DNA from: Polynucleobacter sp.
Lineage (GTDB): Bacteria > Pseudomonadota > Gammaproteobacteria > Burkholderiales > Burkholderiaceae
DNA length: 64,000 bases
Reading direction: 5' to 3'
Assembly: GCA_030696845.1 (NCBI GenBank)
Contig: JAUYRJ010000057.1
Coordinates: forward strand, 1-64,000
Part shown: positions 31,537-41,620 of the stretch, one piece after another
Layout of the letters: every line of letters begins with the position of its first letter
Position numbering within the stretch: position 1 is the first letter of the stretch
Notes under the pieces: generated by a model
What the model was told of the DNA's origin: nothing
Database searches by the model: none
Seen by the model: only the letters and a program-made list of their open reading frames with translations
Program-made: the position numbers and the translations under genes

Positions 31537-34014
31537 ATGAGTCATTATCGCCGTCGCGCCGGCCTTTGCGCCCCCTTCTTTTTTACCCCATCTTTGCGCG
31601 CGATGATGGGGTGCGCTTTGCTGTTTTTTTCGCCTTTTTTAATTGCGCAGGCGCCTGTTTCAGGCTTGTCCTCGTTGCAGAGTAATTCATCAAACTTTGT
31701 CCTGTTACCTGACCGTGGCAATGTCAGTGTTTTAAAGTTAGACGATCAATTGCGCGAGGGTAAACCCATTGCCGATGATCAGGCTTTAACTTTTACTTTC
31801 AGCGAATCGATCGAGGGGGTGGTAGATCGTGAAATGAAACTGAAAGGCCGCGCGCAAATTCGTCGCAATGGCGCAGTCTTGAAAGCCGATGAAATTATTT
31901 ACCACCCCGATACCGATATTGCCGATTTAATTGGTAATGCGGAAATGAGTAAGGGCAACTCGACGTTTAAGGGGCCGAAGGCGAGTTTTAAAGTCGATGC
32001 GCGTCAAGGTGAAATGCAAGAGCCATCCTATGAACTTCGCGACAACCGATCAAGCGGCACTGCAAAAAAGTTGACGATTGAGTCAGCTGATATTTTTGTC
32101 TTTGATAAGGGTACATACAGCACCTGCTCACCCGATAACCTCGATTGGTACTTTACGGCCAATCGAATGGAAGTGGATAATGAACAAAAAGAAATGACAG
32201 GCACGCATGGCGTGATGCGTTTTTTTGATGTGCCGATTGCGTATGTGCCGTACTTCAGTGTGCCAACGTCCAATCAACGCCGCTCGGGATTACTTGCTCC
32301 GGTTGCTGGCTACAACTCGAATAACGGTATTGATATTACTCAGCCCTACTATGTCAATATCGCGCCAAATCGCGATTTGCTTTTATTGCCCCGCTTCATG
32401 AGTCATCGCGGAACGCAATTGGCCACATCCTACCGATATATAGATCCAAAATACTCGGGCACCATCAATGGGGAGTACTTGCCTTATGACAAAATACTCG
32501 GTCGTGATCGTTGGCGGTACGACTGGCAGCAGCGCCAAAGTATTGCGCCCAATTGGAACGCCTATGCGAACGTGTCGCGTGTATCCGATAACACCTATCC
32601 AATTGACTTTTCCAGAAGTTTGGCTGGCGGTATTACCAATCAATTTAGGCAGGAGTTAGGAACCACATCCTTGATTAAGGGCTGGAATGTCTCGGCGCGG
32701 GCGATGACATTTCAAACTTTACAGCCAGATCCCACGGTGACTGTGCAAGCACCTTACAACATCTTGCCGCAAGTCATCGCTTCGTATAACAGCCAGAACG
32801 CCTTACTTTCGCCAGATCGCAGGCAGCAATTTGTAACTCTGCCTACCGGCCCTCAGGTCAGTTTTTCCAGTGACTTTACGCGCTTTGCTTACAACATTAA
32901 TGGGAATTTAGCAGCGACTGCACCGGGGGTATTCAGTCAAGCTGACCGAACCGTAGTAAAGGCGGCAGTGGCCATGCCCAAAATAACGCCAGGCTACTAT
33001 ATCAAGCCAAAGCTCAGTATCCAGTCTAATAATTACAACGCAACCGCTTTTACCCCAGGATTCCAGCCTGCGCAAGGCTTTACGATTCCAACCTTCAGCT
33101 TGGATTCTGGCTTGGCGTTTGAGCGCGAGGCAGCCGAATTAAAGGGCTTCTTTGGTCGGGACATGCTGTTGACGATGGAGCCACGCGCTTTTTATGTTTA
33201 CACACCATTTCAAAGCCAGGCGGATACGCCTTTATTCGATACGGCTGATGCCGGTTTTGGTATTACCCAAATTTTTAGTGAAAATACCTTTGTGGGTAAT
33301 GATCGTATTGCTGATAACAACAAACTGACCATGGGTGTCACTAGCCGCATGATTGAGGCGGCAACGGGAACCGAGAGGGCGAATGTGACCTTGGCCCAGC
33401 GGCAGGACTTTGCCGGTCAAAGAGTAGGCCTAACCAGCACGATTCAAAACCCGACTACCTACTCCGACACCTTGGGAACGGGTTCGGTGCGTCTCATGGG
33501 TAACTTTAACGTGGATGTATTTGGGCAATACAACACCCAGCTTAATCGTTTTGTACAAACGACGGTAGGCGGTAGTTGGCGACCCACTATGGGGCGTAGC
33601 CTCAACTTTGGCTATCGAAATGTATGGAGTCCGCCAGTAGCCGCCTCACCAGAAAATAACTTGGCAGGAACGCTTGGCACAACAACAACGGATCAGTACA
33701 ACGTTTCTGGACAGTGGCCACTTACGCGGAAGATTTCCGGCCTAGGTCGTTGGGGATACGATGCCCTGACAACCAAGACCTTGAACTTAATGGCTGCTAT
33801 GGAATATAAAGAAGATTGCTGGACGGCGCGTGCTGCATATTCACAAATTCGCAATACTTCTCAAATCACTACTACCCAGGTCCTTTTTCAAATAGAATTT
33901 AGGGGATTTGGTGCTGCTGGAAGCAATCCAGTTGATATCATGAGGTTGAATGTGCCTGGGTATATGCCAACCACCAAGACCATTCCTCCTTCCATTTACG
34001 AGAACTACCAATGA
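31537..34014 (+). CDS. lptD: LPS-assembly protein LptD
   Basis: OstA/LptD: GTYSTCSPDNLDWYFTANRMEVDNE; beta-barrel C-terminus; upstream of surA. Confidence 0.94.
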   Translation: MSHYRRRAGLCAPFFFTPSLRAMMGCALLFFSPFLIAQAPVSGLSSLQSNSSNFVLLPDRGNVSVLKLDDQLREGKPIADDQALTFTFSESIEGVVDREMKLKGRAQIRRNGAVLKADEIIYHPDTDIADLIGNAEMSKGNSTFKGPKASFKVDARQGEMQEPSYELRDNRSSGTAKKLTIESADIFVFDKGTYSTCSPDNLDWYFTANRMEVDNEQKEMTGTHGVMRFFDVPIAYVPYFSVPTSNQRRSGLLAPVAGYNSNNGIDITQPYYVNIAPNRDLLLLPRFMSHRGTQLATSYRYIDPKYSGTINGEYLPYDKILGRDRWRYDWQQRQSIAPNWNAYANVSRVSDNTYPIDFSRSLAGGITNQFRQELGTTSLIKGWNVSARAMTFQTLQPDPTVTVQAPYNILPQVIASYNSQNALLSPDRRQQFVTLPTGPQVSFSSDFTRFAYNINGNLAATAPGVFSQADRTVVKAAVAMPKITPGYYIKPKLSIQSNNYNATAFTPGFQPAQGFTIPTFSLDSGLAFEREAAELKGFFGRDMLLTMEPRAFYVYTPFQSQADTPLFDTADAGFGITQIFSENTFVGNDRIADNNKLTMGVTSRMIEAATGTERANVTLAQRQDFAGQRVGLTSTIQNPTTYSDTLGTGSVRLMGNFNVDVFGQYNTQLNRFVQTTVGGSWRPTMGRSLNFGYRNVWSPPVAASPENNLAGTLGTTTTDQYNVSGQWPLTRKISGLGRWGYDALTTKTLNLMAAMEYKEDCWTARAAYSQIRNTSQITTTQVLFQIEFRGFGAAGSNPVDIMRLNVPGYMPTTKTIPPSIYENYQ

Positions 34015-35450
34015 CGTTTTGTTTGAACCGCCTGCTTAAATCCATTCAATGCTGTGCAGTTTTTGTAGCACTTGGTTTGGGGTCTCTTGCCATAGCGCAA
34101 GATGCGAGTAAAACGAGCGCCCCCCAAGAAAGCAAAATTCGTGATATCGACGGCGTTGCTGCAGTGGTTAACACGGGTTATGTGACACGGAAAGAAATCG
34201 AAGATCGCATTGCCACCATCAAAAAGCAAGGTGCGGCTAGCGGCGCAAAGATGCCCGAGGGAGACGCGCTGCGCAAACAGGTATTGGATCGCTTGATTTT
34301 GGAAAAGATTCAATTGCAAGATGCGGAGCAAAGCGGCATCGCCGTTAGCAATGCCGAGCTCGATAAAATCATTGCGGATATTGCCGCGCGCAATAAACTC
34401 AGCTTGGCCGACTTTAAGGCAACCGTGATTAAATCCGGCACTACCTTCGAGCGCTATAAAGATATGCTGCGCGACGATATTATCGTGACTCGATTTCGTG
34501 AGCGTGAAGTGGATTCGCAAATCAAGATTTCCGATGCGGAGATCGATAACTATATTAGCGAACGTACTCGCAGCATGAATGCGCCCGCCCCTAGTCAGGC
34601 TGCAGGTGGACCGGAAGAAATCGATGTGGCGCAAATCTTTGTTCCCGTTGAGGCTAGCGCTGGCGCTGGGGCTCAGGCTGAGGCCCGCAGAAAGGCAGAG
34701 TCTCTATTGCGTGAGGCGCAAGGTGATGTAGACTTTTTGCAGCTTGGCGCGATGGCGGCTAAAGAGAATCCCAAAATCAAGTTTCAGGATCTGGGTTATC
34801 GCACTCCCGATCGATTGCCGCAGCTCTTTTTTGAGGCGGTACGTAATGTCGGCCCCGGTCAAGTAGCTGGCGCTGTCGTTAAAAGTCCAGCCGGCTTTCA
34901 CGTATTAAAAGTGCTGGATAGGCGCTCTATGGCGGCGGCCCCAAGTCAAGCGGCACCAGAGCCAGTTGGCGATACCACCCCCAAAAATATTACGATTACG
35001 GAAACCATGGCGCGCCATATTTTATTGCGCCATCGGGCAGGCGTGACCGATGCGGATGCCGAGCGGAGATTAACGGGCTATCGCGATCAGATACGGGCTA
35101 AGACGTCTGATTTTGGCGACCTGGCAAAGAAACATTCCGAGGACGGGTCGGCTGCCAACGGCGGTGTATTGGGCTGGATGGCGCCTGGCCAGTTGGTACC
35201 AGAGTTTGAATTGGCTATGAATCGCTTGCAAATTGGCGAAGTGAGTAATCCAGTCAAAACCGAATTTGGTTGGCATTTGATTCAAGTGCTTGAGCGCCGT
35301 GATGCGCAGTTGACGGTAGAAAAGCAGCGTGAGTTTGCTAGAGCCGCTATTCGTGAGCGTAAATTTGAGCAAGCCTACCAAGACTGGATTCGTCAATTGC
35401 GGGACACAGCAACGGTAAAAATATTGAATCTAGACGATGCCCCTCGTTGA
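34011..35450 (+). CDS. surA: Peptidylprolyl isomerase / OMP chaperone SurA
   Basis: SurA_N region DGVAAVVNTGYVTRKEIEDRI; two parvulin domains (HILLRHRAGVTDADAERRL). Confidence 0.95.
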   Translation: MTFCLNRLLKSIQCCAVFVALGLGSLAIAQDASKTSAPQESKIRDIDGVAAVVNTGYVTRKEIEDRIATIKKQGAASGAKMPEGDALRKQVLDRLILEKIQLQDAEQSGIAVSNAELDKIIADIAARNKLSLADFKATVIKSGTTFERYKDMLRDDIIVTRFREREVDSQIKISDAEIDNYISERTRSMNAPAPSQAAGGPEEIDVAQIFVPVEASAGAGAQAEARRKAESLLREAQGDVDFLQLGAMAAKENPKIKFQDLGYRTPDRLPQLFFEAVRNVGPGQVAGAVVKSPAGFHVLKVLDRRSMAAAPSQAAPEPVGDTTPKNITITETMARHILLRHRAGVTDADAERRLTGYRDQIRAKTSDFGDLAKKHSEDGSAANGGVLGWMAPGQLVPEFELAMNRLQIGEVSNPVKTEFGWHLIQVLERRDAQLTVEKQREFARAAIRERKFEQAYQDWIRQLRDTATVKILNLDDAPR

Positions 35451-36414
35451 TTTAGTAATCACGACAGGTGAGCCTGCAGGCATTGGTCCGGCAGTCTCGA
35501 TAGAGGCGGCGCAGGCATTTTTACGGGAGCAAGGCGATGTTCGCATTACTCTTCTAGGTGATCCAGTTCTTTTTGCCGGCATGGCGCCCTCAGAGCGTTT
35601 GCTGCTAGAACCCATTCAATTAAGCGCTAATGCCGTGCCAGGCGAGCTGAACGCAGCGAATGCGCAGTATGTACTCTCATTATTAGATGCTGCGGTGGAT
35701 GGGTGCCGCACCGGGCGTTTTCACGCCATGGTGACTGCGCCAGTACACAAAGGCATTATTAACCAGTCCGGAATCCCCTTTACGGGGCATACAGAGTATC
35801 TCGCTGCGCGTTGCCATGTGGAGCGTGTAGTGATGATGCTTTGTGCCAATCTTCCCGCTGGCTTATTTGGATTAGACCAGCCGCTTCCATTGCGCGTAGC
35901 CTTAGCCACGATTCATTTGCCACTGGCTGAAGTGCCAAGGCAAATCTCGATTGCATCGGTGCTGGAAACCATCCAGATTGTGGATCGGGATTTAAAGGAT
36001 CGTTTTGGTATTCGCTGTCCACGCATTCAGGTGGCTGGGCTCAATCCGCATGCTGGAGAAGGAGGCTATCTGGGAACAGAAGAAATTACCCTTATTAGTC
36101 CCGCTATTATGCAAGCCAAGCAACTGGGTATTGCGGTAGAAGGGCCTTTTCCGGGCGATACGATGTTTGATTTGCGCCCTCGAAATAGGGTGGATGCATA
36201 TATTGCGATGTACCACGATCAAGGTTTGGCGCCGTTTAAGCTAGTAAGCTTCGGGGGTGGTGTTAATGTTACTTTAGGCTTGCCGATTATTCGGACATCG
36301 GTCGATCACGGAACTGCCCTCGATATCGCCGCTCAGGGTAGTGCGGATTCGGGAAGCATGCTAGAGGCTTTGCGCCTTGCTTTTCAGCTCGCACAAAATC
36401 AGGCAAACGCATAA
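35437..36414 (+). CDS. pdxA: 4-hydroxythreonine-4-phosphate dehydrogenase
   Basis: ITTGEPAGIGPAVSIEAA; TAPVHKGIINQSGIPFTGHTEYLA; YHDQGLAPFKL. Confidence 0.96.
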   Translation: MPLVDLVITTGEPAGIGPAVSIEAAQAFLREQGDVRITLLGDPVLFAGMAPSERLLLEPIQLSANAVPGELNAANAQYVLSLLDAAVDGCRTGRFHAMVTAPVHKGIINQSGIPFTGHTEYLAARCHVERVVMMLCANLPAGLFGLDQPLPLRVALATIHLPLAEVPRQISIASVLETIQIVDRDLKDRFGIRCPRIQVAGLNPHAGEGGYLGTEEITLISPAIMQAKQLGIAVEGPFPGDTMFDLRPRNRVDAYIAMYHDQGLAPFKLVSFGGGVNVTLGLPIIRTSVDHGTALDIAAQGSADSGSMLEALRLAFQLAQNQANA

Positions 36415-36415
36415 G

Positions 36416-37204
36416 ATGCATCAGGCACGCAAACGCTTTGGCCAAAACTTTTTGAAAGACGAGGGCATTATTCACGCCATCGTGAGTTTGATTGGGCCCG
36501 GGAGTGAGGATGCGATTATCGAAATTGGACCAGGTCTTGGTGCATTAACGAGGCCCTTACTGTCGAATTTAGATCGCCTGGACTTACTCGAGATTGATCG
36601 AGATCTGGTGGCCTACTGGCGCAAGCAAGCGCTACCTGGTATTGATGTCACCGAGGGCGATGCATTACTATTTGATTTTCTTGCATGGGCAAAGGCGAAG
36701 CGGGCAGGTGGCGCTAAGCAAGTGAAAATCGTGGGCAATTTGCCCTACAACATTTCTTCTCCTTTGCTTTTCCATTTGGTTGCGGCAGCCGCAGAGGTCA
36801 GTGAGCAAGTATTTATGCTTCAAGCTGAGGTGGTAGAACGCATGGTCGCGCAAGCAGGTTCGTCGGAGTACAGCCGCTTGTCAGTGATGCTGCAGGCACG
36901 GTACCACCTTGAACACGTATTGGATGTGCCGCCGGAGTCGTTTGATCCGCAACCCAAAGTCAATTCGGCTGTAGTACGTATGATCCCCAGGAGCGACTTC
37001 AATGTGTCCTTAGCCGAGTGGCGCGCTTTGGAAAAAATTGTGGCAGCCGCGTTTGCCCAGCGACGAAAAATGTTGCGTACTAATTTACAAGACTATATCG
37101 AGCGATTGGATATAAGTGATGAAGAGCTGACGCAGCGCGCTCAAAATATTGCGGTAGAGCGGTATCTAGAGTGGGCTGCAATTCTGGCGAAATCAAGCCA
37201 ATAA
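36416..37204 (+). CDS. rsmA: 16S rRNA (adenine1518/1519-N6)-dimethyltransferase
   Basis: RKRFGQNFLKDEGIIHAIV; IEIGPGLGALTRPLL; NLPYNISSPLL. Confidence 0.96.
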   Translation: MHQARKRFGQNFLKDEGIIHAIVSLIGPGSEDAIIEIGPGLGALTRPLLSNLDRLDLLEIDRDLVAYWRKQALPGIDVTEGDALLFDFLAWAKAKRAGGAKQVKIVGNLPYNISSPLLFHLVAAAAEVSEQVFMLQAEVVERMVAQAGSSEYSRLSVMLQARYHLEHVLDVPPESFDPQPKVNSAVVRMIPRSDFNVSLAEWRALEKIVAAAFAQRRKMLRTNLQDYIERLDISDEELTQRAQNIAVERYLEWAAILAKSSQ

Positions 37205-37213
37205 GGTGTTTGG

Positions 37214-37945
37214 CTAGTAGGCGCTCGGATCAATGACGCGCATTTCGGTTTCAATCCAAGATTCCACTGCGCTATTGAGTTGACCACCCGTTTTACCTTC
37301 AGAGGCAATTACCGGTCCGATCGAGATAGTGACAAGTCCCGGATACTTTAAAAAGCTGTTACGCGGCCAAACGCGGCCCGCATTGTGGGCTACCGGAATT
37401 ACAGCGGCCCCCGTTGCCGTAGCGAGCCTAGCGCCACCTTTGAGGTAGGGTTTATGCGACCCCACTGCGGTGCGAGTCCCTTCCGGGAAAAGCATGATCC
37501 ATTTGCCTTCTTTAAGGCGTTGGCGCCCCTGGCTGGCAACGGACAAGGCGGCGGTCTCACGGCTGGCACGATTAATGTGAATCATTTTCAGTAAACCCAA
37601 AACCCAGCCAAAAAATGGAATCCAGAGTAATTCTCGTTTAAAGACAAAGCAGAGTTGCTTAGGAAAGAGGGCGATAAAGGCAATGGTTTCCCAGGCGGAC
37701 TGGTGTTTACTCAGAATAATGATGGGCTGATCAAGCGCGCCCATCATATGTTCCATGCCGCGGATTTCATAGCGAATACCGCACAGCGTTTTTAAAACCC
37801 AAATGACGGTTTTGTTCCAACCACTGACAAATCGATAGCGGGCATCGCTTCGCATAAACGGAAAGACCAACAAACAAATGACAGCCCAAATGGGTGTGAA
37901 GACCAACAAAAAGAGCGCAAAGAGTGTGGATGTCAGGTAAATCAT
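37214..37945 (-). CDS. 1-acyl-sn-glycerol-3-phosphate acyltransferase
   Basis: SKHQSAWET (HX4D-like PlsC block), LFPEGTRTAVG. Confidence 0.88.
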   Translation of the reverse strand: MIYLTSTLFALFLLVFTPIWAVICLLVFPFMRSDARYRFVSGWNKTVIWVLKTLCGIRYEIRGMEHMMGALDQPIIILSKHQSAWETIAFIALFPKQLCFVFKRELLWIPFFGWVLGLLKMIHINRASRETAALSVASQGRQRLKEGKWIMLFPEGTRTAVGSHKPYLKGGARLATATGAAVIPVAHNAGRVWPRNSFLKYPGLVTISIGPVIASEGKTGGQLNSAVESWIETEMRVIDPSAY

Positions 37946-38520
37946 GTGACCGATTCGGTATCGAGTAAGCACTTCGTGAATGCAAGCAAGTTGGTATGGA
38001 CAACGGTGCCGGTAGGCAAGCCTCCCTGATCGAGCGTCTGTTGTCCTTTGCCGGTTAATACTAAATGGGGAGTAGCGCCCAATACCGTAGCCGCCTCTAG
38101 ATCCCGCAGGGAATCGCCAACAATGGGCACGCCTAGCAGCGGCATAGTCGAATCATTTTTTCGATAACGTGAGGCGATGTCACGCATGAGTCCTGGCAGG
38201 GGTTTGCGGCAATCACAACGGTCGGCATCCACATGCGGACAAAAGAAAATACTATCAACCCGCCCACCCAGTGGGCTTAGTAAATCAGCCATCTTTTGGT
38301 GCATTGCATGCAGATCATTAATGGTGAAGAGACCGCGCGCCAAACCCGATTGATTGGTGGCCACCGCAATTTGGTAACCAGCCTGGCTCAGCAATGCGAT
38401 TGCCTCTAGACTACCTGGTATCGGAATCCATTCAGCCGCTGATTTAACGTACGCATCACTATCTTCGTTGATCACGCCATCGCGATCCAGAATGATTAAT
38501 TTTGAGGCGCTCGAGCTCAT
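37942..38520 (-). CDS. gmhB: D-glycero-beta-D-manno-heptose 1,7-bisphosphate 7-phosphatase
   Basis: LIILDRDGVINEDSDAYVKSAAEWIPIPGSLEAI; FFCPHVDADRCDCRKPLPGL. Confidence 0.93.
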   Translation of the reverse strand: MSSSASKLIILDRDGVINEDSDAYVKSAAEWIPIPGSLEAIALLSQAGYQIAVATNQSGLARGLFTINDLHAMHQKMADLLSPLGGRVDSIFFCPHVDADRCDCRKPLPGLMRDIASRYRKNDSTMPLLGVPIVGDSLRDLEAATVLGATPHLVLTGKGQQTLDQGGLPTGTVVHTNLLAFTKCLLDTESVT

Positions 38521-40667
38521 GCCAACTTGCCGAGGTCGGCAACGAGATTCATTTTCTGGTGGAGTCGTTGCAATAATGCCAAACGGTTATCGCGCAAAGC
38601 GGGGTCGGGATCCATTACCATCACATCGGCAAAAAACTGATCAATGGGTTGACTGAGTGTCACCAGTCCTTGGAGTAAAGCAACAAACTGGCGCTGTTCA
38701 AACGCAGTGTTGAGAGCTGGCGATGCGTTCTCTAAAGCGAGATGCAGAGCGAGTTCAGCGGGCAGTTTGAGCAAGGGGGCTGAACACTGATCTGGAATAG
38801 GGGTTGTGGTTTTTTTCAGAATATTACTAATGCGCTTATTGGCGGCGGCCAATTGTGCCGACTCTGGTAGTGCGTTAAATTGCCGTAGCGCAGTCAGTCT
38901 ATCCATCACATCATTTAGTTGGGCGGGGTTCTGGCTCAATACGGCATCGATTTCAGCGCTGGTAAATGGTTTTCCAGAGACAGCCTGATCACGCAGATAA
39001 GCGCGCAGGCGATCGATCACGAAACTGTAAATCGCATCCGCATCGGCCTTATCTTGAACACCGGCTTGGTGAAATTGGCTGCGTGCAATTTCAATTAATT
39101 CGGGTAGGCTGCAGGGCAAGTTTTTTTCTAGCAGCAGTCTGCAAATGCCAAGCGCATGACGTCGCAAAGCATAGGGGTCTTTATCGCCAGTCGGAGCCAG
39201 GCCAACACCCCAAATGCCAACCAGAGTTTCCAGTTTGTCGGCGATCGCAAGAATAGTGCCTGTGCTGCTCGCAGGCAAGGCATCGCCAGCAAAACGCGGC
39301 TGATAATGCTCGCTGCAGGCCAAAGCAACTTCAGCCTCTTCACCGTCGTGCTTGGCATAGTATGTACCCATGATTCCCTGTAGCTCTGGGAATTCACCAA
39401 CCATGTCGGTGAGTAAATCGGTTTTCGCCAATTCAGCGGCACGCGCAACGCGCGCCGTGTTGGTGGGGATGCCTTTCTGTTGCAAATCGTTGGCAATCGC
39501 AGTCGCAATTGCGCCCACCCGTTTGGTGCGCTCCAGCTGGGTGCCTAGTTGATTGTGATAAACCACTTTGCCAAGTTCAGCCACTCGCATGGACAAGGGC
39601 TTCTTTTGATCTTGCTGAAAGAAAAAACGCGCATCGGAAAGCCTGGGGCGAACCACGCGTTCGTTGCCTGACACAATCGAATCGGGCGTTGTGGTTTCAA
39701 TATTGGAGACAATTAAAAACCGGTTTCGCAACTTGCCAGCAGCATCGGTTAGCGCAAAATATTTTTGATTGGTCTGCATCGTCAGAATTAAGCACTCTTG
39801 CGGCACCTCTAAAAATTCTGCATCAAAATGGCACTCATAGACTGTGGGCCATTCAACCAAGGCAGTCACTTCATCCAACAAACTGCTGGGCATTAATACG
39901 GTATCGCTACCAGCGGCTTTTAATAAGGCAGCCTCAATCAGGGCGCGGCGCTCGCTAAAGCTAGCAACGATCTTTCCTTTTTGATGTAAATCGCTTGCAT
40001 AGTGATCGGCATGGTTAATTGAGAATGTGCCCGGCGCCAGAAACCGGTGTCCCTCCGTTTGGCTGCCAGAATCAATGCCAAGAGCATGAAGGCGAAGCGG
40101 GGTGCTGCCATGCAAAGCGATGATGCGGTGGGCGGGGCGTGCAAACTCGACATCCTCGAGCGTGCCATCGGCTTGCTGCACTTGGTAGCGCATCATTTTG
40201 GCGATTGGTAATTTGTGTAAGGCTTGTAGCACCGCGGTCTGCACCGTTTTTTCGAGTTCGGCACCTTGCGCCTGGATGTTTAGGTAAAGCGCCTCGTTTT
40301 TATCTTCCCCGGCGCGCTCTAGGTTGGCAATATCCATATCGGGATAACCTAGCGCAGTCAACTTTTTAAATAAAGGCGGTGTGGGTTTGCCGTTTGCATC
40401 AAATGCAACGCTCACAGGCAATACCTTTTCACGAATGGGATAGTCGGCTGCTTTAGTTCGAACTTCGCTTACTTGCACTGCTAAACGGCGCGGCGTTGCA
40501 TAACCTATGACGGCAGATGATTCCGCAGTCAGGCCGGCTGACTTGAGGGAGGTAAACATCGACTCTGCGAAAGCATCGCCCAATTTGCGCAGAGATTTAG
40601 GCGGCAATTCTTCAGTAAAGATCTCAACTAAAAGCGTTGCGGTGGAAGCGGGAGAAATGGTGCTCAC
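38517..40667 (-). CDS. glyS: Glycine--tRNA ligase beta subunit
   Basis: LLVEIFTEELPPKSLRKLGDAFAE; LSDARFFFQQD. Confidence 0.96.
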   Translation of the reverse strand: MSTISPASTATLLVEIFTEELPPKSLRKLGDAFAESMFTSLKSAGLTAESSAVIGYATPRRLAVQVSEVRTKAADYPIREKVLPVSVAFDANGKPTPPLFKKLTALGYPDMDIANLERAGEDKNEALYLNIQAQGAELEKTVQTAVLQALHKLPIAKMMRYQVQQADGTLEDVEFARPAHRIIALHGSTPLRLHALGIDSGSQTEGHRFLAPGTFSINHADHYASDLHQKGKIVASFSERRALIEAALLKAAGSDTVLMPSSLLDEVTALVEWPTVYECHFDAEFLEVPQECLILTMQTNQKYFALTDAAGKLRNRFLIVSNIETTTPDSIVSGNERVVRPRLSDARFFFQQDQKKPLSMRVAELGKVVYHNQLGTQLERTKRVGAIATAIANDLQQKGIPTNTARVARAAELAKTDLLTDMVGEFPELQGIMGTYYAKHDGEEAEVALACSEHYQPRFAGDALPASSTGTILAIADKLETLVGIWGVGLAPTGDKDPYALRRHALGICRLLLEKNLPCSLPELIEIARSQFHQAGVQDKADADAIYSFVIDRLRAYLRDQAVSGKPFTSAEIDAVLSQNPAQLNDVMDRLTALRQFNALPESAQLAAANKRISNILKKTTTPIPDQCSAPLLKLPAELALHLALENASPALNTAFEQRQFVALLQGLVTLSQPIDQFFADVMVMDPDPALRDNRLALLQRLHQKMNLVADLGKLA

Positions 40668-40676
40668 AATAAAGCC

Positions 40677-41561
40677 TTAGGCGGTAAGGTTACGTTGGCA
40701 CATCGGAAATCCCAATTGCTCGCGGGATTCAAAATACGCCTGTGCTACAGATCGAGAGAGATTACGAATGCGGCCAATGTAGGCGGCACGTTCCGTAACG
40801 GAAATGGCGCCACGCGCATCGAGCAGATTAAAAGTATGGGCTGCTTTTAAAACCATCTCATATGCCGGAAGTGCGAGGGGCACCTCCATAAGGCGTTTGG
40901 CTTCGCTCTCGTAGTTGCTGAAATTGCTAAAGAGCATGTCGGTATTGGAGTGCTCAAAGTTGTATCGCGATTGCTCCACTTCATTCTGGTGGTACACGTC
41001 ACCATACGTCACGCCATCAGTCCAAACCAAGTCATAAACGTTGGAGCAATTTTGCAAATACATGGCTAGTCGCTCGATACCGTAGGTAATTTCGCCTAAG
41101 ACCGGTTTGCAATCGATTCCACCCACTTGTTGAAAGTAAGTGAATTGGGTGACCTCCATGCCGTTGAGCCATACTTCCCAGCCGAGACCCCAAGCGCCTA
41201 GGGTTGGGTTTTCCCAATCGTCCTCGACAAAGCGAATATCATTTTGGTTTAAATCTAAACCCAAAGCCTTGAGCGAGCCCAAATACAGATCCAAAATATT
41301 GTCTGGCGCAGGCTTCAAAACCACCTGATATTGGTAGTAGTGCTGAAGGCGGTTTGGGTTTTCACCGTAGCGACCATCTTTGGGTCTACGCGAGGGCTGA
41401 ACATACGCGGCTTTCCAGGGCTCTGGACCAATTGCCCTTAAAAAAGTGGCGGTATGCGAGGTTCCTGCGCCGACCTCAAGGTCGATGGGCTGCAACAGCG
41501 CGCAACCCTGTTGATCCCAGTAGTCTTGGAGTGTGAGAATAATTTGCTGAAAAGTAAGCAT
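40677..41561 (-). CDS. glyQ: Glycine--tRNA ligase alpha subunit
   Basis: [48 protein letters not shown]. Confidence 0.97.
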   Translation of the reverse strand: MLTFQQIILTLQDYWDQQGCALLQPIDLEVGAGTSHTATFLRAIGPEPWKAAYVQPSRRPKDGRYGENPNRLQHYYQYQVVLKPAPDNILDLYLGSLKALGLDLNQNDIRFVEDDWENPTLGAWGLGWEVWLNGMEVTQFTYFQQVGGIDCKPVLGEITYGIERLAMYLQNCSNVYDLVWTDGVTYGDVYHQNEVEQSRYNFEHSNTDMLFSNFSNYESEAKRLMEVPLALPAYEMVLKAAHTFNLLDARGAISVTERAAYIGRIRNLSRSVAQAYFESREQLGFPMCQRNLTA

Positions 41562-41620
41562 AGTGGGCCTGAGCCAGTCGATCTAAGAGACCGATTTTAC
41601 CTGCCAAACTGGGGTAAATC

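Noticed and set aside
34005-34634. 209-aa reverse-strand ORF opposite surA
   Set aside because: Fully antisense to well-supported surA; no family resemblance; codon-bias shadow ORF
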